From: Pseudanabaena sp. UBA1465
Lineage (GTDB): Bacteria; Cyanobacteriota; Cyanobacteriia; Pseudanabaenales; Pseudanabaenaceae
Direction of reading: 5' to 3'
Assembly: GCA_002325645.1 (NCBI GenBank)
Contig: DCSN01000102.1
Location: 36,144 to 54,773, forward strand
DNA length: 18,630 nucleotides
The translations under genes and the position numbers were made by a program. Positions 1 to 5,257 of the stretch are shown piece after piece (position 1 is the stretch's first letter; every line of letters starts with the position of its first letter). Below the pieces are notes generated by a model, which was not told the DNA's origin, made no database searches, and was given only the letters and a program-made list of their open reading frames with translations.

Positions 1-795
1 TCTAATTTAAATAAGATCGATAATAATACGAATCCATCAATTTTAGTAATAGACGATGATCTAACATTACACCAATATGCAAAAGCCTATTTGAGTCATC
101 TTGGAGTTTCTATTTTTTCAGCACTTAGTAGTGACGATGGTCTAAATTTAGCTCATAAGATCTTGCCGAATGCAATTATTTTGGATGTTCAAATGCCATC
201 AATGGATGGTTTGGAAGTTCTTAAGGCTTTAAAATCGAACTCCTTAACTTCAGAAATTCCAATCTTGTTGTTGACAATTAATGATGAACACCATGAGGGT
301 TATGAGATTGGAGCTAATGATTATTTGTTTAAGCCCATCGATCGCGATCGCTTAATTTCCGTAGTTGCGAAGTATCGTCATCGAGACAATTCGCAATTAT
401 CTATACTGATAATCGAAGATGATGTCAATGTTAGATCAATGCTCAGACGGATGTTAGAAAAGGAGAATTGTCTTGTAACTGAGGCACAGGACGGAGAGGA
501 GGCTTTAGAAATAATGTCTGAGCAAGTTCCCCAATTGATTCTGCTTGATTTGATGATGCCGAATATCGATGGCTTTGAGTTTATTCACTTACTGAGGTTA
601 CGCCAAGATATGTTCTCTATTCCCATCTTGATCATTACGGCTAAAGACTTGAATGATCAAGACTATGTGAGACTGAGTGGATCGGTGCAGAAAATCTTGC
701 AAAAGACCAACTTTAGTTATGTCCAGCTTATGGAGGAAATTGTGCAAAAACTATATAAATCAGGGGCTTTACCAATTTCTGGTCACAAAACCTAA
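1..795 (+). CDS. Tandem receiver-domain protein, 3' part (hybrid kinase or response regulator)
   Basis: The frame is open from the first base of the window, so the gene starts upstream. The TTG at 91 is not a credible start because it lies inside the first receiver domain. Two CheY-like receiver domains follow each other. REC1 has the acidic cluster IDDD (codons 49-60), the phospho-acceptor Asp in DVQMPSMDG (codon 184) and the conserved Lys in FKP (codon 331). REC2 has IIEDD, the acceptor Asp in LLDLMMPNIDG (codon 547) and a Lys at codon 703, which is followed by Thr instead of the usual Pro. No output domain follows REC2; the protein ends about 25 residues after that Lys. In cyanobacteria this arrangement is typical of the C-terminus of a hybrid histidine kinase or of a multi-receiver phosphorelay protein. 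The N-terminal part is not visible, so the sensory input is unknown. Confidence 0.9.
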   Translation, partial: SNLNKIDNNTNPSILVIDDDLTLHQYAKAYLSHLGVSIFSALSSDDGLNLAHKILPNAIILDVQMPSMDGLEVLKALKSNSLTSEIPILLLTINDEHHEGYEIGANDYLFKPIDRDRLISVVAKYRHRDNSQLSILIIEDDVNVRSMLRRMLEKENCLVTEAQDGEEALEIMSEQVPQLILLDLMMPNIDGFEFIHLLRLRQDMFSIPILIITAKDLNDQDYVRLSGSVQKILQKTNFSYVQLMEEIVQKLYKSGALPISGHKT

Positions 796-846
796 TAAGT
801 GAATTGCTACACTAAGTTATATAGGCTTAATTAAATATAAAATCCT

Positions 847-885
847 AAAATCTGCGGCGCACGCTGCGCGTACGCCGCAGATTTT
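847..885. terminator. Large inverted repeat after the receiver gene, terminator-like
   Basis: Perfect 13-base arms AAAATCTGCGGCG (847-859) and CGCCGCAGATTTT (873-885) enclose a loop that can itself pair, with ACGC facing GCGT and one mismatch. The whole element is close to a continuous palindrome. It lies 52 bases after the receiver gene stop and ends in a T run, so it could terminate transcription. It belongs to the set of intergenic hairpins described in the findings. Confidence 0.6.
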
Positions 886-974
886 GGATCTGGTTTTTAA
901 TTATGCCAAGGTACTTATATGCAATAGACTATTGCTTATTTTCCTTACGCTCCAGAATCTAGATTGCCATTTCC

Positions 975-1799
975 ATGTCAAATACTAATGTTACGATTCA
1001 TCCCCGCGCCATCGTCCATCCTAACGCCAAAATTGGTGAAGGAACATCCATCGGAGCCGATGCCATTGTTGACGAGTTTGTAGAAATTGGCGATCGCTGC
1101 GAGATCAGGGCGAGGGCAATCATTACGGGGCATACTCAGATTGGCAATGATAACCAAATTGGTTATGGGGCGATCGTTGGCTCAGAGCCACAGGATACTT
1201 CCTATAAAGGGGCAGTTAGTTTTGTAAAAATTGGCGATCGCAATGTACTGCGCGAATATGTGACCGTCAATCGTGGCACAAAGGAAGGCTCGGCAACGAC
1301 GATCGGCAATGATAATTTGCTGTTTACAGGCGCACATATTGCCCATAACTGCACGATCAGCGATCGCGTGATTTTGGTAAACAATGTCTTGCTGGCGGGT
1401 CATGTAGAAGTACATAACAATGCCTTTATGGGTGGTGACTCGGTGGTGCATCAGTTTACGCGCATCGGCTCCTATGCCATGATTCGTGGTCAAACTCGCC
1501 TCGGCATGGATGTGCCTCCTTACTGCATGGCAGTCGATACCAATATGGTATTTGGCTTAAATCGTCTGGGCTTACGGCGTAATGGTTTTAGTCACGATCG
1601 CCGCCGCGCCATCCTTGCCGCCTATGATGTGCTGTACAAATCCGATCGCAATCGCACGCAAGCGATCGAATTTCTAGAGTCAGATCCTGAATTTGCTAAT
1701 AATCCTGATATTCAATTATTTTGTAATTTCATTAAACTCAGTCGTCGCGGTATCTGCAAACTATACGAAAGTGGCGCAAGTCGTATTGAAGAAGGTTAA
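975..1799 (+). CDS. lpxA: UDP-N-acetylglucosamine acyltransferase LpxA
   Basis: LpxA transfers a 3-hydroxyacyl chain from acyl carrier protein to UDP-GlcNAc. This is the first step of lipid A synthesis, in the cytoplasm. The 274-residue protein is close to the 262 of E. coli LpxA. Residues 8 to about 190 show the hexapeptide repeats of a left-handed beta-helix (for example IGEGTSIGADAIV and IGDRCEIRARAII). The segment HIAHNC holds the expected catalytic His at residue 124 (His125 in E. coli). The GGDSVVHQF and DVPPY blocks match the family. The helical C-terminal domain (RRNGFSHDRRRAI, then YDVLYKS) is also as in LpxA. The ATG at 975 leaves a short tail before the first repeat, as expected. 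The gene is bracketed by large hairpins at 847-885 and 1802-1840 and looks like a single transcription unit. HIP1 sites occur inside it, which suggests native genome DNA. Confidence 0.95.
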   Translation: MSNTNVTIHPRAIVHPNAKIGEGTSIGADAIVDEFVEIGDRCEIRARAIITGHTQIGNDNQIGYGAIVGSEPQDTSYKGAVSFVKIGDRNVLREYVTVNRGTKEGSATTIGNDNLLFTGAHIAHNCTISDRVILVNNVLLAGHVEVHNNAFMGGDSVVHQFTRIGSYAMIRGQTRLGMDVPPYCMAVDTNMVFGLNRLGLRRNGFSHDRRRAILAAYDVLYKSDRNRTQAIEFLESDPEFANNPDIQLFCNFIKLSRRGICKLYESGASRIEEG

Positions 1800-1801
1800 A
1801 A

Positions 1802-1840
1802 CCCGTCAAAGTCATCGCCTTTGGCGATGACTTTGACGGG
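1802..1840. terminator. 18-bp perfect hairpin after lpxA
   Basis: The arms CCCGTCAAAGTCATCGCC (1802-1819) and their exact complement (1823-1840) enclose a TTT loop. The element starts 3 bases after the lpxA stop. There is no good T run after it, so it is not a textbook intrinsic terminator. It may protect the 3' end of the lpxA transcript or belong to a repeat family. Confidence 0.6.
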
Positions 1841-1878
1841 CTACAAAAGTCGGTTCTCTACTAAATTGCGAGTCCCTT

Positions 1879-2535
1879 ATGGGAATGATTACCAAACGTT
1901 CATCTAAAAAAGTTCGAGCTAACGAAATCTTAATTAGGCTAAAACGGTTATATCCCGATGCAACCTGCTCTCTAGATTATGAAACCCCTGTGCAGCTTTT
2001 AGTCGCGGTGATTCTATCAGCGCAATGCACCGATGAAAGGGTAAATATGGTGACACCGAAATTATTTGCGCGGTTTCCCGATGCGATCGCCTTAGCTAAT
2101 GCTGATCTGGATGAACTCATGGAATTAGTTCACTCCACAGGCTTTTATCGCAATAAATCTAAAAATATTAGAAGTGCCTGTGAAATGATCGTACGAGACT
2201 TTGATGGCAAAGTCCCAAATACGATGGAAAGTCTACTCAAATTAGCAGGGGTAGCTCGTAAAACCGCCAATGTCGTCCTCGCCCATGCCTATGGCATTAA
2301 TGCAGGTGTGACCGTTGATACCCATGTCAAGCGACTAACTAAAAGGCTGGGGCTAACCAAATTTGAGGAGCCAATTAAAGTTGAGCGTGATTTGATGTCA
2401 CTGCTGCCCCAACGCGATTGGGAAAATTGGTCAATCAGGATTATTTATCATGGTCGCGCTGTCTGTAATGCGCGTAAGCCCGCTTGCGATCGCTGCGAAC
2501 TCGCTGATTTATGCCCATCGGCGGCTGTAGGATGA
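1879..2535 (+). CDS. nth: Endonuclease III (DNA glycosylase / AP lyase)
   Basis: Endonuclease III removes oxidised pyrimidines and cleaves the abasic site in base-excision repair. The 218-residue protein matches the family length (211 in E. coli). Visible features are the LSAQCTDERVN helix region, the helix-hairpin-helix LAGVARKTANVV with catalytic Lys128, and the catalytic Asp147 in VTVDTHV. The [4Fe-4S] ligands are Cys196, Cys203, Cys206 and Cys212, in the expected spacing C-x6-C-x2-C-x5-C. In the hairpin motif the usual PGVG reads AGVA, a mild change. The ATG at 1879 is followed by another in-frame ATG two codons later; either could be used, and no strong ribosome site separates them. The gene sits between two hairpin elements and appears monocistronic. 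Confidence 0.95.
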   Translation: MGMITKRSSKKVRANEILIRLKRLYPDATCSLDYETPVQLLVAVILSAQCTDERVNMVTPKLFARFPDAIALANADLDELMELVHSTGFYRNKSKNIRSACEMIVRDFDGKVPNTMESLLKLAGVARKTANVVLAHAYGINAGVTVDTHVKRLTKRLGLTKFEEPIKVERDLMSLLPQRDWENWSIRIIYHGRAVCNARKPACDRCELADLCPSAAVG

Positions 2536-2544
2536 CACAGGCTT

Positions 2545-2606
2545 TGTCGCCTACTACGCAGGCGACACGAACTTAGAGAATGGCGGCGCTTCGCGCCGCC
2601 ATTCTC
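2545..2606. terminator. Two hairpins after nth
   Basis: The first hairpin has arms TGTCGCCT (2545-2552) and AGGCGACA (2560-2567). The second has 14-base perfect arms GAGAATGGCGGCGC (2576-2589) and their complement (2593-2606) around a TTC loop. They follow the nth stop by 9 and 40 bases. The second shares the core GGCGC-TTC-GCGCC with the hairpin at 5202-5239. Neither has a strong T run, so terminator function is inferred from position. Confidence 0.5.
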
Positions 2607-2671
2607 CTATTGGGTAGCGACGATAGCTATAGAAGTTGTGAAGTTTTCTAAAGATACTTGTCCTTTATGCA

Positions 2672-2698
2672 GTTACATCAGCGCTTATTCCCTAAAAT
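2672..2698 (+). promoter_or_regulatory. Possible psaL promoter with an HLR1-like half site
   Basis: A -10-like TAAAAT lies at 2693-2698, 43 bases before the psaL ATG. GTTACAT at 2672-2678 covers the -35 region and resembles one half of the HLR1 direct repeat bound by RpaB, which controls photosystem I genes in cyanobacteria. The second half (CGCTTATT) fits poorly. This is inferred from motif and position only. Confidence 0.25.
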
Positions 2699-2740
2699 GA
2701 AGACAAAATTCTCCCTGCAATCTTTACTTAATAAAGACTT

Positions 2741-3214
2741 ATGACAGATTTTGTACAACCCTTCAAGAATGATCCCCAACTAGGGAACTTGTCTACTCCA
2801 GTCAGCGATTCCGCAGTTGTGAAGGCTTTCATCGGCAATCTTCCTGCTTACCGCCCAGGCTTGTCTGCTAGCCGTCGTGGTCTAGAAATTGGTATGGCTC
2901 ATGGTTACTTTATCTATGGACCTTTCGCATTGCTTGGCCCTCTGAGAAATACCGAATTGGGTAGTCTCGCAGGATTATTGGCAACGGTTGCCTCTGTTGT
3001 CTTGTTGACCCTTGGCTTGTCCCTGTATGGTCAAACTGTAACCAAGTTGCAGTCTAGCTCTGCGGTAGAAGCCCCTGCGGAATTGGGTACTACTTCTGGT
3101 TGGAGCGAATTTTCGAGCAGCTTCTTGCTTGGTGGTGCTGGTGGTGCTGCATTTGCATACTTCCTCAACTACCTTGAGCCATTCCAAAAGTTCGGCGCTT
3201 TACTTTGGTCTTAG
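2741..3214 (+). CDS. psaL: Photosystem I reaction center subunit XI (PsaL)
   Basis: PsaL is a thylakoid membrane subunit of photosystem I and is needed to form PSI trimers in cyanobacteria. The 157-residue protein has the family length. The N-terminal stretch with NLSTPVSDS and LPAYRPGLSASRRGLEIGMAHGY is the conserved PsaL signature and contains chlorophyll-ligating residues. Hydrophobic spans follow at about residues 50-68 (HGYFIYGPFALLGPL), 75-98 (AGLLATVASVVLLTLGLSLYG) and 127-148 (SFLLGGAGGAAFAYFLNYL). psaI follows 99 bases downstream on the same strand, the usual cyanobacterial psaL-psaI order, so the two are probably co-transcribed. The ribosome site before the ATG is weak (AAAGA). Confidence 0.97.
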   Translation: MTDFVQPFKNDPQLGNLSTPVSDSAVVKAFIGNLPAYRPGLSASRRGLEIGMAHGYFIYGPFALLGPLRNTELGSLAGLLATVASVVLLTLGLSLYGQTVTKLQSSSAVEAPAELGTTSGWSEFSSSFLLGGAGGAAFAYFLNYLEPFQKFGALLWS

Positions 3215-3313
3215 TTTTGTGTTTGCGGTCGTTAACTGCGATCACAAATATCATTCAAGCCATTTAAGCCAAATCAAATTCCAAAATTATTTATATTAAG
3301 GAAAGCCATAACC

Positions 3314-3424
3314 ATGACTGGATACTACGCACATTACTACGTTTCTTTCATTTTAGTGCCTCTGATTGGTGTAATCCTCCCGATCGCCACCATGGGCTTG
3401 TTGTTTAATTACATCGAGAACTAA
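3314..3424 (+). CDS. psaI: Photosystem I reaction center subunit VIII (PsaI)
   Basis: This is a 36-codon gene that is easy to miss because of its size. The product is a one-span thylakoid membrane protein that contacts PsaL at the PSI trimer interface. It starts MTGYYAHYYVSFILVPLIG and ends in the typical PsaI block PIATMGLLFNYIEN; the ATMGLLF core is the family signature. AAGGAAAG upstream (about 3298-3305) is a good ribosome binding site. It lies 99 bases after psaL on the same strand and 58 bases before a strong hairpin that probably ends the psaL-psaI transcript. Confidence 0.93.
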   Translation: MTGYYAHYYVSFILVPLIGVILPIATMGLLFNYIEN

Positions 3425-3482
3425 GCATCGTTGCTTTGATTTCTCTCACCCGTCCTTTGTAATTTATTTTTCTCATTTTTAA

Positions 3483-3532
3483 AAAGTAAAAGCGATCGCT
3501 ATATTTTTATAGACAGCGATCGCTTTTACTTT
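3483..3532. terminator. Terminator-like hairpin after psaI, built on HIP1 sites
   Basis: The perfect 18-base arms AAAGTAAAAGCGATCGCT (3483-3500) and their complement (3515-3532) enclose a 14-base AT-rich loop. Each arm contains a HIP1 octamer, and A and T tracts flank the stem. The position 58 bases after psaI and the T-rich end suit a bidirectional terminator for psaL-psaI. Confidence 0.65.
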
Positions 3533-3547
3533 ATTAATCTAATATAA

Positions 3548-3572
3548 AGCCGTCCTAGAAGGACGGGGTTTT
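3548..3572 (+). repeat. Small hairpin resembling an IS200/IS605-type element end
   Basis: CCGTCCT (3550-3556), loop AGA, AGGACGG (3560-3566), followed by GGTTTT. This short hairpin with its flanks AAAG and GGGGTTTTAA resembles, from memory, the subterminal hairpin at the end of IS200/IS605 (TnpB-type) elements in cyanobacteria. No tnpA or tnpB is present nearby, so at most it is a remnant or a solo end. It could equally be a simple terminator. Confidence 0.3.
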
Positions 3573-3623
3573 AAAACCATTTTTCCGATAAAAACACTAT
3601 CTTTATCCCTTGGTCATGCAGCT

Positions 3624-4118
3624 ATGTCCTATTTACGCTTGGTATTTGCCACGATCTTCGCGATCGCCTGTTTAGTGATTTCTCCTGTAAATTCTCAAGA
3701 TGCTCAAGCTGAAACCCTCTCCTTTAGTCATGCTCAATTAAAAGGACGCGATTTTTCAGAAAGAGTACTAACTGGGTCAGGTTTTGCCAATGCCAATATG
3801 GAGGGGGCAAATTTTGAAAATGCCGATCTCAGGGGGACAGTATTTAGCGCTTCGGTTTTACGCAAAGCGAATTTAAAAGGAGCAGACTTTTCGGGAGGAT
3901 TGCTAGATCAAGCGGATTTTGCGAAGGCTGATCTCAGTAATGCGGTGTTAGTCGAGACAATTTTGTTACGCAGTACCTTTGATTTCGTAAATATTGATGG
4001 GGCTGATTTTACGGATGCAATTATGGATGGGGTACAGCGCAAGTGGCTATGCACTAAAGCTAAAGGGATAAATTCAAAAACGGGCGTGGATACTAGAGAA
4101 TCCCTAGAATGTCCCTAA
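3624..4118 (+). CDS. Secreted pentapeptide-repeat protein
   Basis: The 164-residue protein starts with a likely signal peptide: LRLVFATIFAIACLVISPV, followed by an AQAET-like cleavage region near residue 30. The product should therefore enter the thylakoid lumen or periplasm. From about residue 37 to 135 it consists of A(D/N)LXX-type pentapeptides such as ANMEG, ANFEN, ADLRG, ANLKG, ADFSG, ADFAK and ADLSN. These fold as a right-handed quadrilateral beta-helix. The C-terminus has two cysteines (WLCTKAKG and SLECP) that could form a disulfide in an oxidising compartment. Lumenal pentapeptide proteins of this layout are common in cyanobacteria and plastids, but their function is mostly unknown. 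The ATG at 3624 gives a good signal peptide. A bidirectional terminator-like hairpin follows, facing petN on the opposite strand. Confidence 0.9.
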   Translation: MSYLRLVFATIFAIACLVISPVNSQDAQAETLSFSHAQLKGRDFSERVLTGSGFANANMEGANFENADLRGTVFSASVLRKANLKGADFSGGLLDQADFAKADLSNAVLVETILLRSTFDFVNIDGADFTDAIMDGVQRKWLCTKAKGINSKTGVDTRESLECP

Positions 4119-4125
4119 AAAAATA

Positions 4126-4144
4126 AGGGATGATTTGTATCCCT
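4126..4144. terminator. Bidirectional terminator between convergent genes
   Basis: AGGGAT (4126-4131) pairs with ATCCCT (4139-4144) around a 7-base loop. A runs lie on the left and T runs on the right. The hairpin sits between the pentapeptide gene stop (4118) and the petN stop (4180, minus strand), so it can serve both convergent transcripts. Confidence 0.6.
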
Positions 4145-4179
4145 CATTTTTTAGCGATTTTTTTAGCGATTATGAAATT

Positions 4180-4269
4180 TTATAGACCGTTGCGTCCCCA
4201 GACCACAAAAGCGATCGACAATGTAAACATACCTAATACACTGATCCAACCCAAAGACAAGATATCCAT
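4180..4269 (-). CDS. petN: Cytochrome b6f complex subunit VIII (PetN)
   Basis: This is a 29-codon minus-strand gene with ATG at 4267-4269 and TAA at 4180-4182. The protein begins MDILSLGWISVLGMFTLSIA and ends FVVWGRNGL. It is a single transmembrane span with the diagnostic PetN start (MDIL-LGW) and end (VVWGRNG). PetN is required for assembly or stability of the cytochrome b6f complex, which links photosystem II to photosystem I. No Shine-Dalgarno sequence is obvious. It is convergent with the pentapeptide gene and divergent from the DUF928 gene. Confidence 0.95.
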   Translation of the reverse strand: MDILSLGWISVLGMFTLSIAFVVWGRNGL

Positions 4270-4305
4270 AATTTTGTAACGATTTAAATAAATTTTTCTA
4301 AGTAC

Positions 4306-4334
4306 TATAATACGCTTTCCTGTCCCAAAGACAA
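4306..4334 (-). promoter_or_regulatory. Candidate petN promoter, overlapping a plus-strand -10
   Basis: Read on the minus strand, TTGTCT (4329-4334) and TATTAT (4307-4312) are separated by 16 bases. They would place a start about 30 bases before the petN ATG. The same bases read on the plus strand give TATAAT (4306-4311), which could serve the DUF928 gene with a leader of roughly 120 bases. No good plus-strand -35 is seen. Confidence 0.35.
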
Positions 4335-4437
4335 ATCACTCAGGTTAATGTTTATCGCAACTTTTTAGCCGAAATTGCATTCTTATTTAATACGCTGATT
4401 TGAAGGTTATGATCTTTCTTTTGGAGGCGATCGCATT

Positions 4438-5178
4438 ATGTCTTTGTCAATCAAAGCCCAAAAAGTATTAGTCGCATCAGCTTGCTCTTGCTTAATTGTT
4501 GGATTTGTAATTGCTTCACCGCTATCCTCATTTCCCCCCCAAGCTCAAGCTCAGTCTCGCCGAGTTCGATATGTTCCACCTAGTAATCTTGACGCACCAA
4601 AAACTTCAGGCGCAGGTGCTTCGCGCAGTGCCAAGGATTTAATTGCTATACTTCCTGATTTGGAAATAAGTAAGTCTCCTGTACCTCAGACTATTTCCGA
4701 GCGCCCCACGATCTATTTTCTCACGCCTAAACATCGTGGCTCAGTTAGCTTCCGCCTCAGCGACGATAGAGCGACAACCCCCAATAAAGTCATTTATGAG
4801 AAGAAATTTGAAATTAATAATGATGCAGGAATCATTGCGTTCAAACTCCCTGATGATGCGCCACCTCTAGAAGTTGGCAAAATCTATACATGGCAGTTCG
4901 CAGTTCAGTCCTTCTATTCGTCTAGGATCGTCAATGGCTCGATCCGCCGTGTTCTGCCCACTAAAAAATTGACATCCCAACTCTTGCAGATCTCAAATCC
5001 CATCGATCGCGCGACATTGTTTGCTCAAGAAAGTATTTGGTTTGACGCTGTGACAGCTTTAGCAGAAGCACAGCGCACTGTACCCAAGAATGCTGAAATT
5101 TCTGGTGAATGGTTGGCGTTCTTGAAGTCTGCAAAACTCGATCTTGTTCTCCCCTATTCTTTTGTCTCTCAAAAGTAA
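4438..5178 (+). CDS. DUF928 family secreted protein
   Basis: The 246-residue protein begins with a signal peptide (hydrophobic residues about 9-27, AQAQS cleavage region near residue 39), so it is exported. The body matches DUF928 as known in cyanobacteria: the block RPTIYFLTP at about residue 88, an immunoglobulin-like segment with GIIAFKLPDDAPPLEVGK, then GSIRRV and an Asn/Asp-rich helical tail with WFDAVTALAEAQ. Function is unknown. In cyanobacteria DUF928 genes very often sit next to CHASE2-domain sensors, as here, which suggests a shared periplasmic sensing role (inference). The ATG at 4438 follows a strong GGAGG at 4423-4427. The next gene starts 79 bases after the stop, with a large hairpin in between. 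Confidence 0.85.
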   Translation: MSLSIKAQKVLVASACSCLIVGFVIASPLSSFPPQAQAQSRRVRYVPPSNLDAPKTSGAGASRSAKDLIAILPDLEISKSPVPQTISERPTIYFLTPKHRGSVSFRLSDDRATTPNKVIYEKKFEINNDAGIIAFKLPDDAPPLEVGKIYTWQFAVQSFYSSRIVNGSIRRVLPTKKLTSQLLQISNPIDRATLFAQESIWFDAVTALAEAQRTVPKNAEISGEWLAFLKSAKLDLVLPYSFVSQK

Positions 5179-5201
5179 TGTATAGCGTTAGCAAAAAAAA
5201 C

Positions 5202-5239
5202 AAAGAGAGTTGCGGCGCTTCAGCGCCGCAACTCTCTTT
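5202..5239. repeat. 18-bp perfect hairpin between DUF928 and the cyclase gene
   Basis: The arms AAAGAGAGTTGCGGCGCT (5202-5219) and their exact complement (5222-5239) leave a 2-base loop. It lies between two genes expected to work together, 18 bases before the cyclase ATG, and ends in TTTT. It could attenuate transcription into the cyclase gene, hide its leader, or be a repeat insertion. It shares the GGCGC core with the hairpin at 2576-2606. Confidence 0.55.
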
Positions 5240-5257
5240 TGGTTGAGGGATGACTGC

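Noticed and set aside
91..93. TTG start for the receiver protein
   Set aside because: It lies after the acidic cluster of the first receiver domain; the frame is open to the window edge, so the true start is upstream.
1182..1493. 103-codon minus-strand ORF inside lpxA
   Set aside because: It is a shadow of the conserved lpxA hexapeptide repeats in another frame, with no independent features.
5210..5257. Upstream TTG start for the cyclase
   Set aside because: It would translate one arm and the rest of the 18-bp hairpin; the ATG at 5258 has a ribosome site and gives a normal N-terminal membrane span.
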